A stretch of 64,000 nucleotides of DNA from Pseudomonas extremorientalis (lineage in GTDB: Bacteria; Pseudomonadota; Gammaproteobacteria; Pseudomonadales; Pseudomonadaceae): NCBI RefSeq assembly GCF_001870465.1, contig NZ_MDGK01000017.1, positions 310,001-374,000 on the forward strand, given 5' to 3'. This document shows, piece after piece, positions 37,896 to 47,975 of the stretch. The first letter of the stretch is position 1. Each line of letters opens with the position of its first letter. Made by a program: the position numbers and the translations under genes. The notes beneath the pieces are model-generated. The model searched no databases. It was given only the letters and a program-made list of their open reading frames with translations, and was not told where the DNA came from.

Positions 37896-38954
37896 GTGAT
37901 TGAAGCTGATCGTCTGATTGCAGCCACCGGCCCGCGCGACCGTGAAGAGGTCCAGGACCGCGCCATCCGCCCCCTGAGCCTGGCCGAATACATTGGCCAG
38001 CCCACCGTGCGCGAGCAGATGGAATTGTTCATCCAGGCTGCGCGTGGGCGCAGTGAGTCCCTGGACCACACGCTGATCTTCGGCCCACCGGGCCTGGGCA
38101 AGACCACCCTGGCCAACATCATTGCCCAGGAAATGGGCGTATCGATCAAGTCCACCTCCGGCCCGGTGCTGGAACGTCCGGGTGACCTGGCGGCGTTGCT
38201 GACCAACCTTGAACCGCACGATGTGCTGTTTATCGACGAGATCCATCGGTTATCCCCGATCGTCGAAGAAGTGTTGTACCCGGCCATGGAAGACTTCCAG
38301 CTCGACATCATGATTGGCGAAGGCCCGGCTGCCCGCTCGATCAAGCTCGACCTGCCGCCGTTCACGCTGGTCGGCGCTACAACCCGCGCAGGGATGCTGA
38401 CCAACCCACTGCGAGACCGTTTCGGCATTGTTCAACGTCTAGAGTTCTATAGCACGGCTGATCTGGCGACCATTGTCAGCCGTTCGGCGAGCATTCTCGG
38501 CTTGCCGCTGGACCCGGAAGGCGCGTTTGAAATCGCCCGTCGGGCCCGCGGCACGCCGCGGATCGCCAACCGCCTGCTGCGACGCGTGCGAGACTTTGCC
38601 GAGGTGCGGGCCAAGGGGCACATCACCAAGGCCGTGGCCGACCTGGCCTTGAACCTGCTGGACGTGGATGAGCACGGCTTCGATCACCAGGATCGACGTC
38701 TGCTTCTGACCATGATCGAGAAGTTCGACGGTGGCCCGGTGGGCGTCGACAGCCTGGCGGCGGCCATCAGTGAAGAGCGTCACACCATTGAGGATGTGCT
38801 GGAACCGTACCTGATCCAGCAGGGCTACATCATGCGCACGCCAAGGGGCAGGGTGGTGACGCGTCACGCCTATCTGCACTTTGGGTTAAACATTCCGTCA
38901 CGATTGGGCGAGATGCCCGTAGTAGACGAATTCCTCGATGCAGTGGACGATTAA
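37896..38954 (+). CDS. ruvB: Holliday junction helicase RuvB
   Basis: A 352-residue AAA+ motor. Walker A is GPPGLGKTT near residues 64-72, Walker B is [10 protein letters not shown] near 110-119, with the arginine finger region in [18 protein letters not shown] and a winged-helix DNA-binding C-terminus ([13 protein letters not shown]). A GTG start at 37896 directly abuts the ruvA TAA, with AAGGGA 9 bases upstream. Hexamers pump DNA through the RuvA-bound junction. Confidence 0.96.
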   Translation: MIEADRLIAATGPRDREEVQDRAIRPLSLAEYIGQPTVREQMELFIQAARGRSESLDHTLIFGPPGLGKTTLANIIAQEMGVSIKSTSGPVLERPGDLAALLTNLEPHDVLFIDEIHRLSPIVEEVLYPAMEDFQLDIMIGEGPAARSIKLDLPPFTLVGATTRAGMLTNPLRDRFGIVQRLEFYSTADLATIVSRSASILGLPLDPEGAFEIARRARGTPRIANRLLRRVRDFAEVRAKGHITKAVADLALNLLDVDEHGFDHQDRRLLLTMIEKFDGGPVGVDSLAAAISEERHTIEDVLEPYLIQQGYIMRTPRGRVVTRHAYLHFGLNIPSRLGEMPVVDEFLDAVDD

Positions 38955-39093
38955 AAACCTATAGCCAGTCGATTTATCCGAGGTTTGTGCTGTCCTAGTG
39001 GCTGGCGTCGTCATTCAGTCGTTAGAAATGTTTCAGACAATGAAAAAACAGTTGCCCAGCCGGATTGGCAACCTGAGGAGTAAGCACTAGAGT

Positions 39094-39549
39094 ATGCGCG
39101 CGCAAAACGGGGATCAGTCGTTCGCACATCGCTGTCGCGTTTATTACGAGGACACCGATGCCGGCGGCATCGTGTATTACGTCAACTACCTCAAGTTCAT
39201 GGAGCGGGCTCGAACCGAGCGGCTACGGGAGCTGGGCTTTGCCCAGTCCGAGCTGGCAGGGGAGGACCTGTTATTCGTCGTGCACTCCAGCGAGGCGCGG
39301 TATCACGCGCCGGCGCGGCTGGACGACGAATTGTTGGTCAGCGCTGAAGTAATCGAATTGAACCGTGTCAGCCTGCGTTTCAAGCAGCAGGTCAGGCGGG
39401 CAACGGATGCAACGCTGCTCTGTGAGGGGCAGTTCCTGGTGGCCTGTGTGCGCACCAATAGCTTGAAACCCCGGGCCATTCCCGAAGCTCTACGTGCGGC
39501 CTTTGCCGACGTAAGCGGCGCGGGTAAACAATCAAAGCAGGAGATTTAG
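39094..39549 (+). CDS. ybgC: YbgC, Tol-Pal-associated acyl-CoA thioesterase
   Basis: A 151-residue hotdog-fold thioesterase with the active-site motif [20 protein letters not shown] at residues 15-34, where the Asp is catalytic. It heads the tol-pal operon; tolQ begins two bases after its stop. E. coli YbgC acts on short or long acyl-CoA and is thought to associate with phospholipid metabolism. The GAGGAG upstream is 13 bases from the ATG, rather far. Confidence 0.93.
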   Translation: MRAQNGDQSFAHRCRVYYEDTDAGGIVYYVNYLKFMERARTERLRELGFAQSELAGEDLLFVVHSSEARYHAPARLDDELLVSAEVIELNRVSLRFKQQVRRATDATLLCEGQFLVACVRTNSLKPRAIPEALRAAFADVSGAGKQSKQEI

Positions 39550-39550
39550 C

Positions 39551-40246
39551 GTGGAACCTACCGTCGTCGACCATTCCTCCATGTGGAGCCTGGTCAGCAA
39601 TGCCAGTGTTGTGGTTCAACTGGTCATGCTGACCCTGGTAGCCGCATCGGTTACCTCTTGGGTCATGATTTTTCAGCGCAGTAACCTGCTGCGTGCCGGT
39701 CGACGTGCCCTGGAGAGCTTTGAAGAGCGCTTCTGGTCGGGTATCGACCTGTCCAAGCTGTACCGCCAGGCCGGCAGCAACCCGGACCCGGACTCGGGCG
39801 TCGAGCAGATCTTCCGCGCCGGCTTCAAGGAATTCTCCCGTCTGCGCCAGCAGCCAGGCGTTGACCCGGAAGCGGTGATGGAAGGTGTGGCCCGTGCCAT
39901 GCGCGTGGCCATTTCCCGCGAAGAAGAAAAGCTTGAGCAAAGCCTGCCGTTCCTCGCCACCGTCGGTTCCGTGAGCCCGTACATCGGTCTGTTCGGTACC
40001 GTGTGGGGGATCATGAACTCCTTCCGTGGCCTGGCCCAGGCTCAGCAAGCGACCCTGGCCACCGTGGCACCGGGTATCGCCGAGGCCCTGATCGCCACCG
40101 CGATCGGCCTGTTTGCCGCTATCCCCGCAGTAATCGCCTACAACCGCTTCGCTGCCACCAGCGAAACGTTGATCGGTCGTTACTACACCTTCGCCGACGA
40201 GTTCCAGGCGATCCTGCACCGTAAAGTGCACACCAGCGAAGAATAA
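39551..40246 (+). CDS. tolQ: TolQ, inner-membrane proton-channel subunit
   Basis: A 231-residue protein of the ExbB/MotA family with three transmembrane segments at about residues 16-40, 135-160 and 170-195. LPFLATVGSVSPYIGLFGTV and ATAIGLFAAIPAVIAYN are conserved. With TolR it uses the proton gradient to energise TolA. A GTG start has GGAG 7 bases upstream and sits two bases after ybgC. Confidence 0.95.
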   Translation: MEPTVVDHSSMWSLVSNASVVVQLVMLTLVAASVTSWVMIFQRSNLLRAGRRALESFEERFWSGIDLSKLYRQAGSNPDPDSGVEQIFRAGFKEFSRLRQQPGVDPEAVMEGVARAMRVAISREEEKLEQSLPFLATVGSVSPYIGLFGTVWGIMNSFRGLAQAQQATLATVAPGIAEALIATAIGLFAAIPAVIAYNRFAATSETLIGRYYTFADEFQAILHRKVHTSEE

Positions 40247-40260
40247 GCAGGTAATTCCCA

Positions 40261-40722
40261 ATGGCTTTAATCGCTCGAGCTCGCAAAAAGCGCAAGCCGG
40301 TCGCCGAGATGAACGTAGTGCCTTACATCGACGTGATGCTGGTGCTGCTGGTTATCTTCATGGTGACCGCGCCGATGCTCAACCAGGGCGTGAAGGTTGA
40401 TTTGCCCAAGGTTTCCAGTGAAGCCTTGCCGCAAGACAACAACACTCAAGTCCTGACCATTTCGATCAAGGCTGACAAGACCTATTACTGGAATCTTGGC
40501 AGCGAAGTCGACACGCAGAAGCAGCAAGACAAGGCTCTCACTTTGCCTGCGATGACCGATGCGGTGACCAAGATCATTCGCTCCGGCAACGAAGGCGGCA
40601 AGCACACCCAGGTGTTCATCCGTGGCGACAAATCGGTCGACTACGGCTCTGTCATGGGCGCCATGGGCGGGCTGCAGAAGGCCGGCGTGGGTAACGTTGG
40701 CTTGATTACCGAGGCGCCCTGA
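40261..40722 (+). CDS. tolR: TolR, proton-channel partner
   Basis: A 153-residue ExbD-family protein with one transmembrane helix (about 22-42) containing the essential Asp in VVPYIDVMLVLLVIFMV, followed by a periplasmic domain that contacts peptidoglycan. The stop shares a base with the tolA start (TGATG), which indicates coupled translation. Confidence 0.95.
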   Translation: MALIARARKKRKPVAEMNVVPYIDVMLVLLVIFMVTAPMLNQGVKVDLPKVSSEALPQDNNTQVLTISIKADKTYYWNLGSEVDTQKQQDKALTLPAMTDAVTKIIRSGNEGGKHTQVFIRGDKSVDYGSVMGAMGGLQKAGVGNVGLITEAP

Positions 40723-41795
40723 TGCAGCAACAGCGAGAGCCGTCCGCCTCGGAAAGCTACTTCTGGCCTAGCGTCTGGGCGATTGCGCTGCATGTCCTGG
40801 TGTTTGGCATGCTGTTCGTCAGCTTTGCCATGACCCCGGACCTGCCGCCAGCCAAGCCGATCGTGCAGGCGACCCTGTATCAGCTGAAATCGAAAAGTCA
40901 GGCCACCACCCAGACCAATCAGAAGATTGCGGGTGAGGCCCAGAAGTCGGCTGCGCGCCAGACTGAAGTCGAACAGATGGAACAGAAGAAGGTCGAGCAG
41001 GAAGCGGTGAAGGCGGCTGCGGAACAAAAGAAAGAAGAGGCGGCTCAAAAGGCCGAGGAATCGAAAAAGGCTGACGAAGCCAAGAAGGCTGACGAGGCGA
41101 AAAAGGCTGATGAAGCCAAGAAAGCCGAAAAAGCTGCCGAAGCGAAAAAGGCCGAAGAGAAACAATTGGCTGATATAGCCAAGAAGAAATCTGAAGAAGA
41201 AGCCAAGAGGGCTGCCGAAGAAGAGGCCAAGAAAAAGGCCGCTGAAGACGCCAAGAAGAAAATAGTCGAAGACGCGAAGAAAAAAGCCGCCGAAGACGCC
41301 AAGAAAAAAGCTGAAGCAGACGAGGCGAAGAAAAAAGTCGCCGACGACGCGAAGAAGAAAGCTGCCGCCGACGCCCAGAAGAAAAAGGCCCAGGAAGCAG
41401 CGCGCAAATCCGCCGAAGAGAAGAAGGCCCAGGCCTTGGCAGATTTGCTCTCCGACACGCCGCAGCGTCAGCAAGCCTTGGCCGATGAACGTGGTGATGA
41501 AGTCGCGGGCAGTTTCGACGATCTGATTCGGGCACGGGCAGCGGAAGGCTGGACACGTCCACCTTCGGCGCGCAAAGGCATGACAGTAGTGCTGCAGATC
41601 GGCATGTTGCCGGACGGTACGGTGACTTCGGTCAGCGTGGCCAAGTCCAGTGGTGACGGTTCGTTCGACAGTTCGGCGGTTGCCGCAGTCAAGAACATTG
41701 GCCGGTTGACCGAGATGCAGGGAATGAAACCAAGCGACTTCGCTCCCTATCGTTCATTCAAGATGACATTCACACCTGAGGATCTAGCCTTGTGA
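40722..41795 (+). CDS. tolA: TolA, periplasm-spanning link protein
   Basis: A 357-residue protein with an N-terminal anchor (residues about 14-38), a long Lys/Ala/Glu-rich helical domain II at about 60-245 made of repeated KKADEA-like units, and a compact C-terminal domain III (about 255-357; [19 protein letters not shown]) that binds TolB and Pal. The reading frame of domain II is strongly repetitive, so its length may vary among strains. The C-terminus overlaps the tolB start in GTGA. Confidence 0.95.
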   Translation: MQQQREPSASESYFWPSVWAIALHVLVFGMLFVSFAMTPDLPPAKPIVQATLYQLKSKSQATTQTNQKIAGEAQKSAARQTEVEQMEQKKVEQEAVKAAAEQKKEEAAQKAEESKKADEAKKADEAKKADEAKKAEKAAEAKKAEEKQLADIAKKKSEEEAKRAAEEEAKKKAAEDAKKKIVEDAKKKAAEDAKKKAEADEAKKKVADDAKKKAAADAQKKKAQEAARKSAEEKKAQALADLLSDTPQRQQALADERGDEVAGSFDDLIRARAAEGWTRPPSARKGMTVVLQIGMLPDGTVTSVSVAKSSGDGSFDSSAVAAVKNIGRLTEMQGMKPSDFAPYRSFKMTFTPEDLAL

Positions 41796-43093
41796 GAAAC
41801 CTTCTTCGAGGAATGCTTGTCGTTATTTGCTGTATGGCAGGGATAGCGGCGGCGGATGAAAAGAACATCCTGGTTACCAGCGGTAGTGATCGGGCCACTC
41901 CGATCGCAGTAGTACCGTTCGGCTGGCAGGGCGGCAGCGTGCTGCCGGACGACATGGCCCAGATCGTCAGTGATGACCTGCGCAACTCCGGCTATTACGC
42001 ACCGATTCCAAAAGGCAACATGATCAGCCAGCCTACCCAGGCCAGCGAAGTCATTTTCCGTGACTGGAAAGCAGTGGGCGCGCAGTACCTGATGGTCGGC
42101 AATATCACGCCGGCCGGTGGTCGTCTGCAAATCACCTACGCCTTGTTCAACGTGGCGACCGAGCAGCAGGTCTTGACCGGCAGCGTCTCGGGCACGGCCG
42201 AGCAGATCCGCGACATGGCCCACTACATCTCGGACCAGTCGTTCGAAAAACTCACCGGTATCAAGGGGGCTTTCTCGACGCGTCTGCTGTATGTAACGGC
42301 TGAGCGTTTCTCCGTAGACAACACTCGTTACACCTTGCAGCGTTCGGACTACGACGGTGCTCGCGCTGTGACCTTGCTGCAATCCCGTGAGCCAATCCTG
42401 TCGCCGCGCTTCGCGCCGGACGGCAAGCGTATTGCCTACGTGTCTTTCGAGCAGAAGCGTCCGCGTATCTTCGTCCAGCACATTGATACTGGCCGTCGTG
42501 AGCAGATCACCAACTTCGAAGGCCTCAACGGTGCGCCGGCTTGGTCACCGGATGGTTCGCGCCTGGCGTTCGTGCTGTCTAAAGACGGCAACCCGGACAT
42601 CTACGTGATGAACATGGCTTCACGCCAGATCACTCGCGCAACCAGCGGCCCAGGTATCAATACCGAACCGTTCTGGGGCAAGGATGGTTCGACCATCTAC
42701 TTCACCTCTGACCGTGGCGGCAAGCCACAGGTCTATAAGGCGAATGTGAATGGTGGTGGTGCAGAGCGCGTTACTTTTATCGGTAACTACAACGCCAACC
42801 CTAAGCTTTCGGCTGATGAAAAGACGTTGGTGATGATTCACCGTCAGGATGGTTTCACTAATTTCCGGGTTGCGGCCCAGGATTTGCAGCGCGGAACCGT
42901 AAAAATCCTTACAGATACCAACCTTGATGAGTCAGCCACTGTTGCGCCCAACGGCACCATGGTAATCTACGCCACCCGCCAGCAGGGCCGGGGAGTCTTG
43001 ATGCTCGTGTCCATTAATGGACGCGTAAGGCTCCCGCTTCCTACCGCACAAGGCGAAGTCAGAGAACCATCCTGGTCCCCTTACCTGAACTGA
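41792..43093 (+). CDS. tolB: TolB, periplasmic beta-propeller
   Basis: A 433-residue secreted protein. The signal peptide ends near residue 21 (GIAAADEKN). An N-terminal alpha/beta domain is followed by a six-bladed propeller with recurring SPDG-type and SRG-type blade motifs ([46 protein letters not shown]). It shuttles between TolA and Pal. The GTG start overlaps the tolA stop. Confidence 0.96.
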   Translation: MRNLLRGMLVVICCMAGIAAADEKNILVTSGSDRATPIAVVPFGWQGGSVLPDDMAQIVSDDLRNSGYYAPIPKGNMISQPTQASEVIFRDWKAVGAQYLMVGNITPAGGRLQITYALFNVATEQQVLTGSVSGTAEQIRDMAHYISDQSFEKLTGIKGAFSTRLLYVTAERFSVDNTRYTLQRSDYDGARAVTLLQSREPILSPRFAPDGKRIAYVSFEQKRPRIFVQHIDTGRREQITNFEGLNGAPAWSPDGSRLAFVLSKDGNPDIYVMNMASRQITRATSGPGINTEPFWGKDGSTIYFTSDRGGKPQVYKANVNGGGAERVTFIGNYNANPKLSADEKTLVMIHRQDGFTNFRVAAQDLQRGTVKILTDTNLDESATVAPNGTMVIYATRQQGRGVLMLVSINGRVRLPLPTAQGEVREPSWSPYLN

Positions 43094-43148
43094 CGCGGCG
43101 CTACAAAAAGATTTGCTTAACACACTGGGGTTCATTAGGAGTTTCACG

Positions 43149-43649
43149 ATGGAAATGCTGAAGTTTGGTAAGTTTGCTGCTCTGGCTCTGGCTCTGTCCG
43201 TAGCCGTTGGTTGCTCGTCTAAAGGCGGCGACAATGCCGGTGAAGGCGCAGCTGTTGATCCAAACGCTGGTTACGGCGCTAACACTGGTGCGGTTGACGG
43301 CTCCCTGAGCGAAGAAGCTGCTCTGCGCGCTATCACCACTTTCTACTTCGAATACGACAGTTCGGACCTGAAACCAGAAGCCATGCGCGCTCTGGACGTT
43401 CACGCGAAGGACCTGAAAGCTAACGGCGCTCGCGTTGTTCTGGAAGGTAACACTGACGAACGTGGTACTCGTGAGTACAACATGGCACTGGGCGAGCGTC
43501 GTGCGAAAGCCGTTCAGCGCTACCTGGTACTGCAAGGTGTTGCTCCAGGCCAACTGGAACTGGTTTCCTACGGTAAAGAGCGTCCAGTTGCTACTGGCCA
43601 CGACGAGCAGTCCTGGGCTCAAAACCGTCGCGTCGAACTGCGTAAGTAA
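43149..43649 (+). CDS. pal: Pal, peptidoglycan-associated lipoprotein (OprL)
   Basis: A 166-residue lipoprotein. The signal peptide ends in the lipobox AVGCSS, with lipidated Cys22. The OmpA-like domain (about 60-166) has the peptidoglycan-binding motif [20 protein letters not shown]. In Pseudomonas it is often called OprL. AGGAG lies 8 bases upstream. A gap of 55 bases to tolB could carry its own promoter. Confidence 0.96.
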   Translation: MEMLKFGKFAALALALSVAVGCSSKGGDNAGEGAAVDPNAGYGANTGAVDGSLSEEAALRAITTFYFEYDSSDLKPEAMRALDVHAKDLKANGARVVLEGNTDERGTREYNMALGERRAKAVQRYLVLQGVAPGQLELVSYGKERPVATGHDEQSWAQNRRVELRK

Positions 43650-43655
43650 TTCGTC

Positions 43656-44486
43656 ATGCGAACGTGCCGTCGTGCTCTGACTGTATTGGCTCTCAGCCTC
43701 GCACCGCTTGCGGTGTGGGCTGCGGTTCCTGTGGAAGATAGCAACTCTGGCTATAACAATAGCGGGAGCAGTTATCCGCCAGCGGGTTATGGCACGAACG
43801 GCGCCTATGCGGGGGGAGCGGCTACGTCCGCTCCCTCGGCACAGGGCGAACTGTTCAACCAGCTGCAACGCATGCAGGATCAAATCGCGCAGCAGCAAGG
43901 CGCTATTGAGGTACTGCAAAACCAGGTGAACCAGCTCAAGCAAGAAGGCCTGGAGCGTTACAAGGATCTTGATCAACGTATTGGAGCCGGCGTTCAACCT
44001 GCCGCAACTCCTGATAATTCTCCTGCCGGTGGCGCGCCTAGCGCTGCTGCCGGTGCAGCAGCAGGGGCGGCTGCCAGCCAAGCCCCTGCCGCGAGCAGCG
44101 AACCGGGTGATCCGGCGAAGGAAAAGCTGTATTACGATGCAGCCTTCGACCTGATCAAAGCCAAGGATTTCGACAAGGCCAGCCAGGCCTTTACCGCTTT
44201 CCTGCGTAAATACCCGAACAGCCAATACGCGGGCAACGCCCAGTACTGGTTAGGTGAAGTCAACCTGGCAAAGGGTGATCTACAGGGCGCGGGCCAGGCA
44301 TTTGCCAAGGTCAGCCAGCTGTACCCCAAGCACGCCAAGGTGCCGGACTCGCTGTACAAACTCGCTGACGTAGAACGCCGCCTGGGTCATACCGACAAGG
44401 TCAAAGGTATTCTGCAACAGGTGGTGGCCCAGTATCCGGGGACTTCCGCTGCCCAGTTGGCCCAACGGGACTTGCAGCGCTTGTAA
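43656..44486 (+). CDS. cpoB: CpoB (YbgF), Tol-linked cell-division coordinator
   Basis: A 276-residue periplasmic protein: signal peptide to about residue 22, a trimeric coiled coil (about 65-108; LFNQLQRMQDQIAQQQGAIE), an Ala/Pro-rich linker and a TPR domain (about 160-276) with repeated YWLGEV and SLYKLADVE units. In E. coli it links peptidoglycan synthesis by PBP1B to Tol-driven constriction. It closes the operon, six bases after pal, and is followed by a terminator. Confidence 0.92.
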   Translation: MRTCRRALTVLALSLAPLAVWAAVPVEDSNSGYNNSGSSYPPAGYGTNGAYAGGAATSAPSAQGELFNQLQRMQDQIAQQQGAIEVLQNQVNQLKQEGLERYKDLDQRIGAGVQPAATPDNSPAGGAPSAAAGAAAGAAASQAPAASSEPGDPAKEKLYYDAAFDLIKAKDFDKASQAFTAFLRKYPNSQYAGNAQYWLGEVNLAKGDLQGAGQAFAKVSQLYPKHAKVPDSLYKLADVERRLGHTDKVKGILQQVVAQYPGTSAAQLAQRDLQRL

Positions 44487-44507
44487 GCGATGTTTTACCC
44501 GTTTAGA

Positions 44508-44536
44508 AGAAACCCGCGCCTTGCGCGGGTTTTTTC
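44508..44536 (+). terminator. Terminator of the tol-pal operon
   Basis: AAACCCGCGC and GCGCGGGTTT pair around a three-base loop and are followed by a T-run. Confidence 0.9.
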
Positions 44537-44538
44537 GT

Positions 44539-44652
44539 TAGAATCCACGCCCTTTTATGAAACACGCTTTTTGGGGTCTACGCGTTGGCGGGGTCCCTCA
44601 AAGTGCCTGACGGAGGCGGACAGCCTGTTTAGCTGTTACGCCCGTGGCGACT
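44539..44652 (+). promoter_or_regulatory. queE promoter and structured leader
   Basis: TAGAAT at 44539-44544, directly after the tol terminator, is a possible -10. The leader then contains two small hairpins: GCCT (44605-44608) with AGGC (44614-44617), and ACAGC (44620-44624) with GCTGT (44632-44636). The second ends about 17 bases before the queE start. It does not match the preQ1 aptamers I know. Confidence 0.4.
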
Positions 44653-45300
44653 ATGCAAGACACATTACGTATTACCGAAGTTTTTTACTCGTTGCAGGGT
44701 GAAACGCGGACGGCCGGCCTGCCCACAGTATTTGTGCGCCTGACCGGTTGCCCCTTGCGTTGCCAGTACTGCGACAGCGCCTACGCCTTCAGTGGTGGCA
44801 CGGTGCGCACCCTCGATGACATCCTGGAGCAGGTTGCCGGCTACAAGCCGCGCTACGTTTGTGTGACCGGCGGTGAGCCGCTGGCCCAGCCAAATGCCAT
44901 CCCATTGCTCAAGCAGCTGTGTGACGCCGGTTACGAGGTCTCCCTGGAAACCAGTGGCGCCTTGGATATCTCTGCAGTTGACCCCCGCGTAAGCCGGGTA
45001 GTCGACCTCAAGACCCCCGATTCCAAGGAATCGCATCGCAACCGCTACGAGAACATCGAGCTGTTGACGGCCAACGACCAGGTCAAGTTCGTCATCTGTT
45101 CGCGTGACGACTACGAATGGGCGAACTCCAAGCTGATTCAATACGGGCTGGACCGCCGTGCAGGCGAAGTGCTGTTCTCACCAAGCCACCATGACCTGAA
45201 TGCACGTGACCTCGCCGATTGGGTGGTTGCGGACAATCTGCCGGTGCGCCTGCAATTGCAGTTGCATAAATACCTTTGGAACGACGAGCCAGGACGCTGA
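44653..45300 (+). CDS. queE: QueE, 7-carboxy-7-deazaguanine synthase
   Basis: A 215-residue radical-SAM enzyme that turns carboxytetrahydropterin into 7-carboxy-7-deazaguanine, a step in queuosine synthesis. The cluster motif is CPLRCQYC (Cys33, Cys37, Cys40), with the CX3CX2C spacing expected, followed by TGGEPL. The ATG at 44653 gives the family N-terminus ([17 protein letters not shown]); GTG at 44644 is an alternative. No clear ribosome binding site precedes either. queC follows after one base. Confidence 0.93.
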   Translation: MQDTLRITEVFYSLQGETRTAGLPTVFVRLTGCPLRCQYCDSAYAFSGGTVRTLDDILEQVAGYKPRYVCVTGGEPLAQPNAIPLLKQLCDAGYEVSLETSGALDISAVDPRVSRVVDLKTPDSKESHRNRYENIELLTANDQVKFVICSRDDYEWANSKLIQYGLDRRAGEVLFSPSHHDLNARDLADWVVADNLPVRLQLQLHKYLWNDEPGR

Positions 45301-45301
45301 T

Positions 45302-45991
45302 ATGACTGAACACACCATGGATCAAAAACGCGCGGTAATCCTGCTGTCCGGCGGCCTTGACTCCGCCACGGTGGTTGCCATGGCGCAGGCGCAAGGCTAC
45401 AGCTGCTACACCATGAGCTTCGACTATGGCCAGCGTCACCGTGCCGAGTTGAACGCTGCGGCCCGCGTCGCCCGCGACATGGGCGTGGTCGAACACAAGG
45501 TGATTGGCCTGAACCTCAACGGCATCGGTGGCTCAGCACTGACCGACAGCAGCATCGATGTGCCAGAAACCCCCGGTGAAGGCATCCCGGTGACCTACGT
45601 GCCGGCACGTAACACGGTGTTCCTGTCCCTGGCGCTTGGCTGGGCAGAGGTGCTTCACGCTCGCGACATTTTCATCGGCGTCAACGCGGTGGATTATTCA
45701 GGTTACCCTGACTGTCGTCCGGAGTTCGTCGAGTCGTTCGAACGCATGGCTAACCTGGCGACAAAGGCCGGCGTAGAAGGGCAGGGCTTCCGTATCCTGG
45801 CGCCGCTGCAAAACCTGAGCAAGGCTGACATCGTGAAGGCAGGCGTAGGACTTGGCGTCGATTATTCGCTGACTGTTTCCTGCTACCAGGCAGACGATGA
45901 CGGCCGTGCTTGTGGGAAATGCGACAGCTGCAGACTGCGTGCAGAAGGCTTCCAAGCCGCCGGAATTACTGACCCAACGCGTTATTTCTGA
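45302..45991 (+). CDS. queC: QueC, 7-cyano-7-deazaguanine synthase
   Basis: A 229-residue ATP-dependent enzyme that converts 7-carboxy-7-deazaguanine to preQ0. The PP-loop is [12 protein letters not shown] near residues 14-25, and the zinc site near the end has four Cys (SCYQ, then CGKCDSC). The ATG at 45302 has AGGA 7 bases upstream and is chosen over one five codons downstream, which would match the PAO1 length. It forms a two-gene unit with queE. Confidence 0.94.
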   Translation: MTEHTMDQKRAVILLSGGLDSATVVAMAQAQGYSCYTMSFDYGQRHRAELNAAARVARDMGVVEHKVIGLNLNGIGGSALTDSSIDVPETPGEGIPVTYVPARNTVFLSLALGWAEVLHARDIFIGVNAVDYSGYPDCRPEFVESFERMANLATKAGVEGQGFRILAPLQNLSKADIVKAGVGLGVDYSLTVSCYQADDDGRACGKCDSCRLRAEGFQAAGITDPTRYF

Positions 45992-46009
45992 TTTATTTCA
46001 AATAAGGTG

Positions 46010-46037
46010 TTGAATAATCCTTAGAAATCAGTATTAT
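46010..46037 (+). promoter_or_regulatory. tRNA-Lys promoter
   Basis: TTGAAT at 46010-46015 and TATTAT at 46032-46037, spaced by 16 bases, followed by a GC-rich stretch typical of stable-RNA promoters, about 18 bases before the tRNA. Confidence 0.6.
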
Positions 46038-46054
46038 ACGCGCCACCACACAGC

Positions 46055-46130
46055 GGGTCGTTAGCTCAGTTGGTAGAGCAGTTGGCTTTTAACCAATTGG
46101 TCGTAGGTTCGAATCCCACACGACCCACCA
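46055..46130 (+). tRNA. tRNA-Lys (anticodon UUU)
   Basis: A 76-base gene with encoded CCA. The acceptor arms GGGTCGT and ACGACCC pair fully; the anticodon loop is CTTTTAA. The T stem reads GTAGG and CCCAC, leaving an A-C mismatch at its middle pair where I would expect CCTAC. This tRNA beside queC is a known integration site for large islands in P. aeruginosa; here no island follows, only terminators and a core gene. Confidence 0.96.
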
Positions 46131-46150
46131 TTTTTGGCGGTTTAGAAAAT

Positions 46151-46191
46151 CCGGAAGGCCCACGCAAGTGTGGATTTCCGGGTTTTTTTTT
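46151..46191 (+). terminator. First terminator after tRNA-Lys
   Basis: CCGGAA at 46151-46156 pairs with TTCCGG at 46176-46181, with inner pairing of CCAC and GTGG, and is followed by a nine-base T-run. Confidence 0.85.
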
Positions 46192-46210
46192 GCCTGCCTG
46201 AAAACCCGAC

Positions 46211-46244
46211 AGCCTCAGGCCAACGAAAAGCCTGGGGCTTTTTT
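46211..46244 (+). terminator. Second terminator after tRNA-Lys
   Basis: AGCCTCAGGC and GCCTGGGGCT (one wobble) with a nine-base loop and a T-run. Together with the preceding hairpin it gives a tandem stop. The rest of the gap to 46447 shows no gene and presumably carries the FadL-type promoter. Confidence 0.8.
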
Positions 46245-46447
46245 GCATCTGCGCGAGGTTGATGCTATCGCCGAAACCCACGGGTCACAATCGGGTTTCA
46301 AGGTCATTACTGGGAACGAAAAAACAGGCAAAGTCTTTGAAATGCATAGAATTGTCCGACAATCCTGCGCATGAAAAACTCTTCATAAACCGGTCGCTCG
46401 AACGTTGGTAGCTTCCTCATCGCTGCCCCACAATTCGAGTCCTAATA

Positions 46448-47734
46448 ATGAATAACAAAACTCTTAAAGGCGCCTTGGCGCTCGCCGTTTCCCTTGCCTC
46501 AACCCCGTTGTTCGCCGGTGGTTTCGCGCTCAATGAACAAAGCATCAGTTCAATGGGCACGGGCTACGCCGGTCGTTCCTCCTCCGCTGAAGACGCCAGC
46601 ACGGTGTTCGGCAACCCCGCCGGCATGTCGCGTCTGAAACAGAATGAAGTCAGCCTCGGCGCGACTTACCTCGATGCCAAATCCAACATCAGGGACGCCA
46701 GTTCCTCGCAGTTCGGTGCCAACAACCCAGGCACCAATAAGGGCGACATGGTGCCCGGCATTGCCGTGCCGATGGGCTACCTGGTCACGCCCATTGATGA
46801 GCACTGGGCGTTCGGCCTGGGTATCTACGCGCCGTTCGGCCTGGTGACCGACTATGAGCATAGCTTCCAGGGCAATGGCTTTGGCAACAAGAGCAAGGTC
46901 CAGGTCATCACCGTGCAGCCGACGGTCAGCTATGCCTTCAACGACAAAGTGTCGGTGGGCTTTGGCCCGACCTTCAATCGCATCAGTGGCGAGCTGGATT
47001 CCAATGTGCCGCTGGGTGGCGGAGCCGGCGAAAGCGTGAAGGTCAAAGGCGACGACAATGCCACCGGGTTCAATGCCGGTCTCCTGGTGCAGCCTCTTGA
47101 AAGCACGCGCATCGGTGTGACCTATCACTCGCAGGTGGTCTACCACCTCAGCGGCAAGACCCATGCGTCCGGTTTGATTTCCGATGCCTTCGACGGTGGG
47201 CCGCAAAAGTATGACGCCAGCCTGGATGTGACTACGCCCTCTTCGGTGGATTTCTCGGTAACCCATCAACTCAATGATGACTGGACCTTGTACCTCGGCA
47301 GCACCTACACCCGTTGGAGCCAGTTGAAGAAGATCACCATCAACAACGACGGGGTCTCCGACCTCACCGCTCAATTCGGTGGCCTGGGCTCGATCACCGA
47401 ACAACAGCATTGGCATGACACTTGGTCCCATGCCATTGGTGCGGCCTATCGGGTCAACAAAGAACTCGTACTGCGGACCGGTTTCTCGGTGGACCAGACG
47501 CCTACCAACAACTCCGACCGCTCCGTTCGAATTCCTACGGGGGACCGCACTGTTTTCAGCTTGGGTGCTGGCTGGACGCCCGTCGATAACCTGACCTTCG
47601 ATGTGGCGTATTCCTACCTCAAGGAAGAACCGATCAAGGTGCGGAAGAACCTTTCCCAGGTTGGCCTGACTTACGATGCCAAATATGAAAACAGTGCCAA
47701 CGGGTTTGGTGGCTCGGTGACTTACCGTTTTTGA
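46448..47734 (+). CDS. FadL/OmpP1-family outer-membrane transporter
   Basis: A 428-residue barrel with a signal peptide cleaved after about residue 23 (TPLFAGGFALNEQS). The N-terminal hatch motif NEQSISSMGTGYAGRSS and FGNPAGM are typical, and the last strand ends in Tyr-Arg-Phe. Such channels admit long-chain fatty acids or other hydrophobic compounds by lateral diffusion; the substrate of this one is unknown. No strong ribosome binding site is visible at the ATG. It is a single-gene unit with its own terminator. Confidence 0.9.
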   Translation: MNNKTLKGALALAVSLASTPLFAGGFALNEQSISSMGTGYAGRSSSAEDASTVFGNPAGMSRLKQNEVSLGATYLDAKSNIRDASSSQFGANNPGTNKGDMVPGIAVPMGYLVTPIDEHWAFGLGIYAPFGLVTDYEHSFQGNGFGNKSKVQVITVQPTVSYAFNDKVSVGFGPTFNRISGELDSNVPLGGGAGESVKVKGDDNATGFNAGLLVQPLESTRIGVTYHSQVVYHLSGKTHASGLISDAFDGGPQKYDASLDVTTPSSVDFSVTHQLNDDWTLYLGSTYTRWSQLKKITINNDGVSDLTAQFGGLGSITEQQHWHDTWSHAIGAAYRVNKELVLRTGFSVDQTPTNNSDRSVRIPTGDRTVFSLGAGWTPVDNLTFDVAYSYLKEEPIKVRKNLSQVGLTYDAKYENSANGFGGSVTYRF

Positions 47735-47755
47735 TAAAAAAACCGGCGGTAAATA

Positions 47756-47788
47756 CGGGAAGCCCCATGTGGGGCTTCCCGTTTTTTT
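47756..47788 (+). terminator. Terminator of the FadL-type gene
   Basis: CGGGAAGCCCCA and TGGGGCTTCCCG, a perfect stem with a very short loop, followed by seven T. Confidence 0.93.
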
Positions 47789-47975
47789 GCCCGACGCAGG
47801 CGCACGCGAACACCAGATTAGGCTTTTGAAACCATTCGATATTCTGTAGCCTTGCCGAGCTTCACCTTAACCCGTGCTTGATGAACACAATCACTTCGTC
47901 CGGCGGCGCCCGAAGGGCTCCAGAGCCGGTGGTACACTCGACTTTCGCGCAACTGCGCCTGCAGGTCTTGCGAAC

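Noticed and set aside
44573..44652. A preQ1 riboswitch in front of queE
   Set aside because: The leader has hairpins, but I could not align it with the C-rich loop and A-rich tail of the known preQ1 aptamers, so no riboswitch is claimed.
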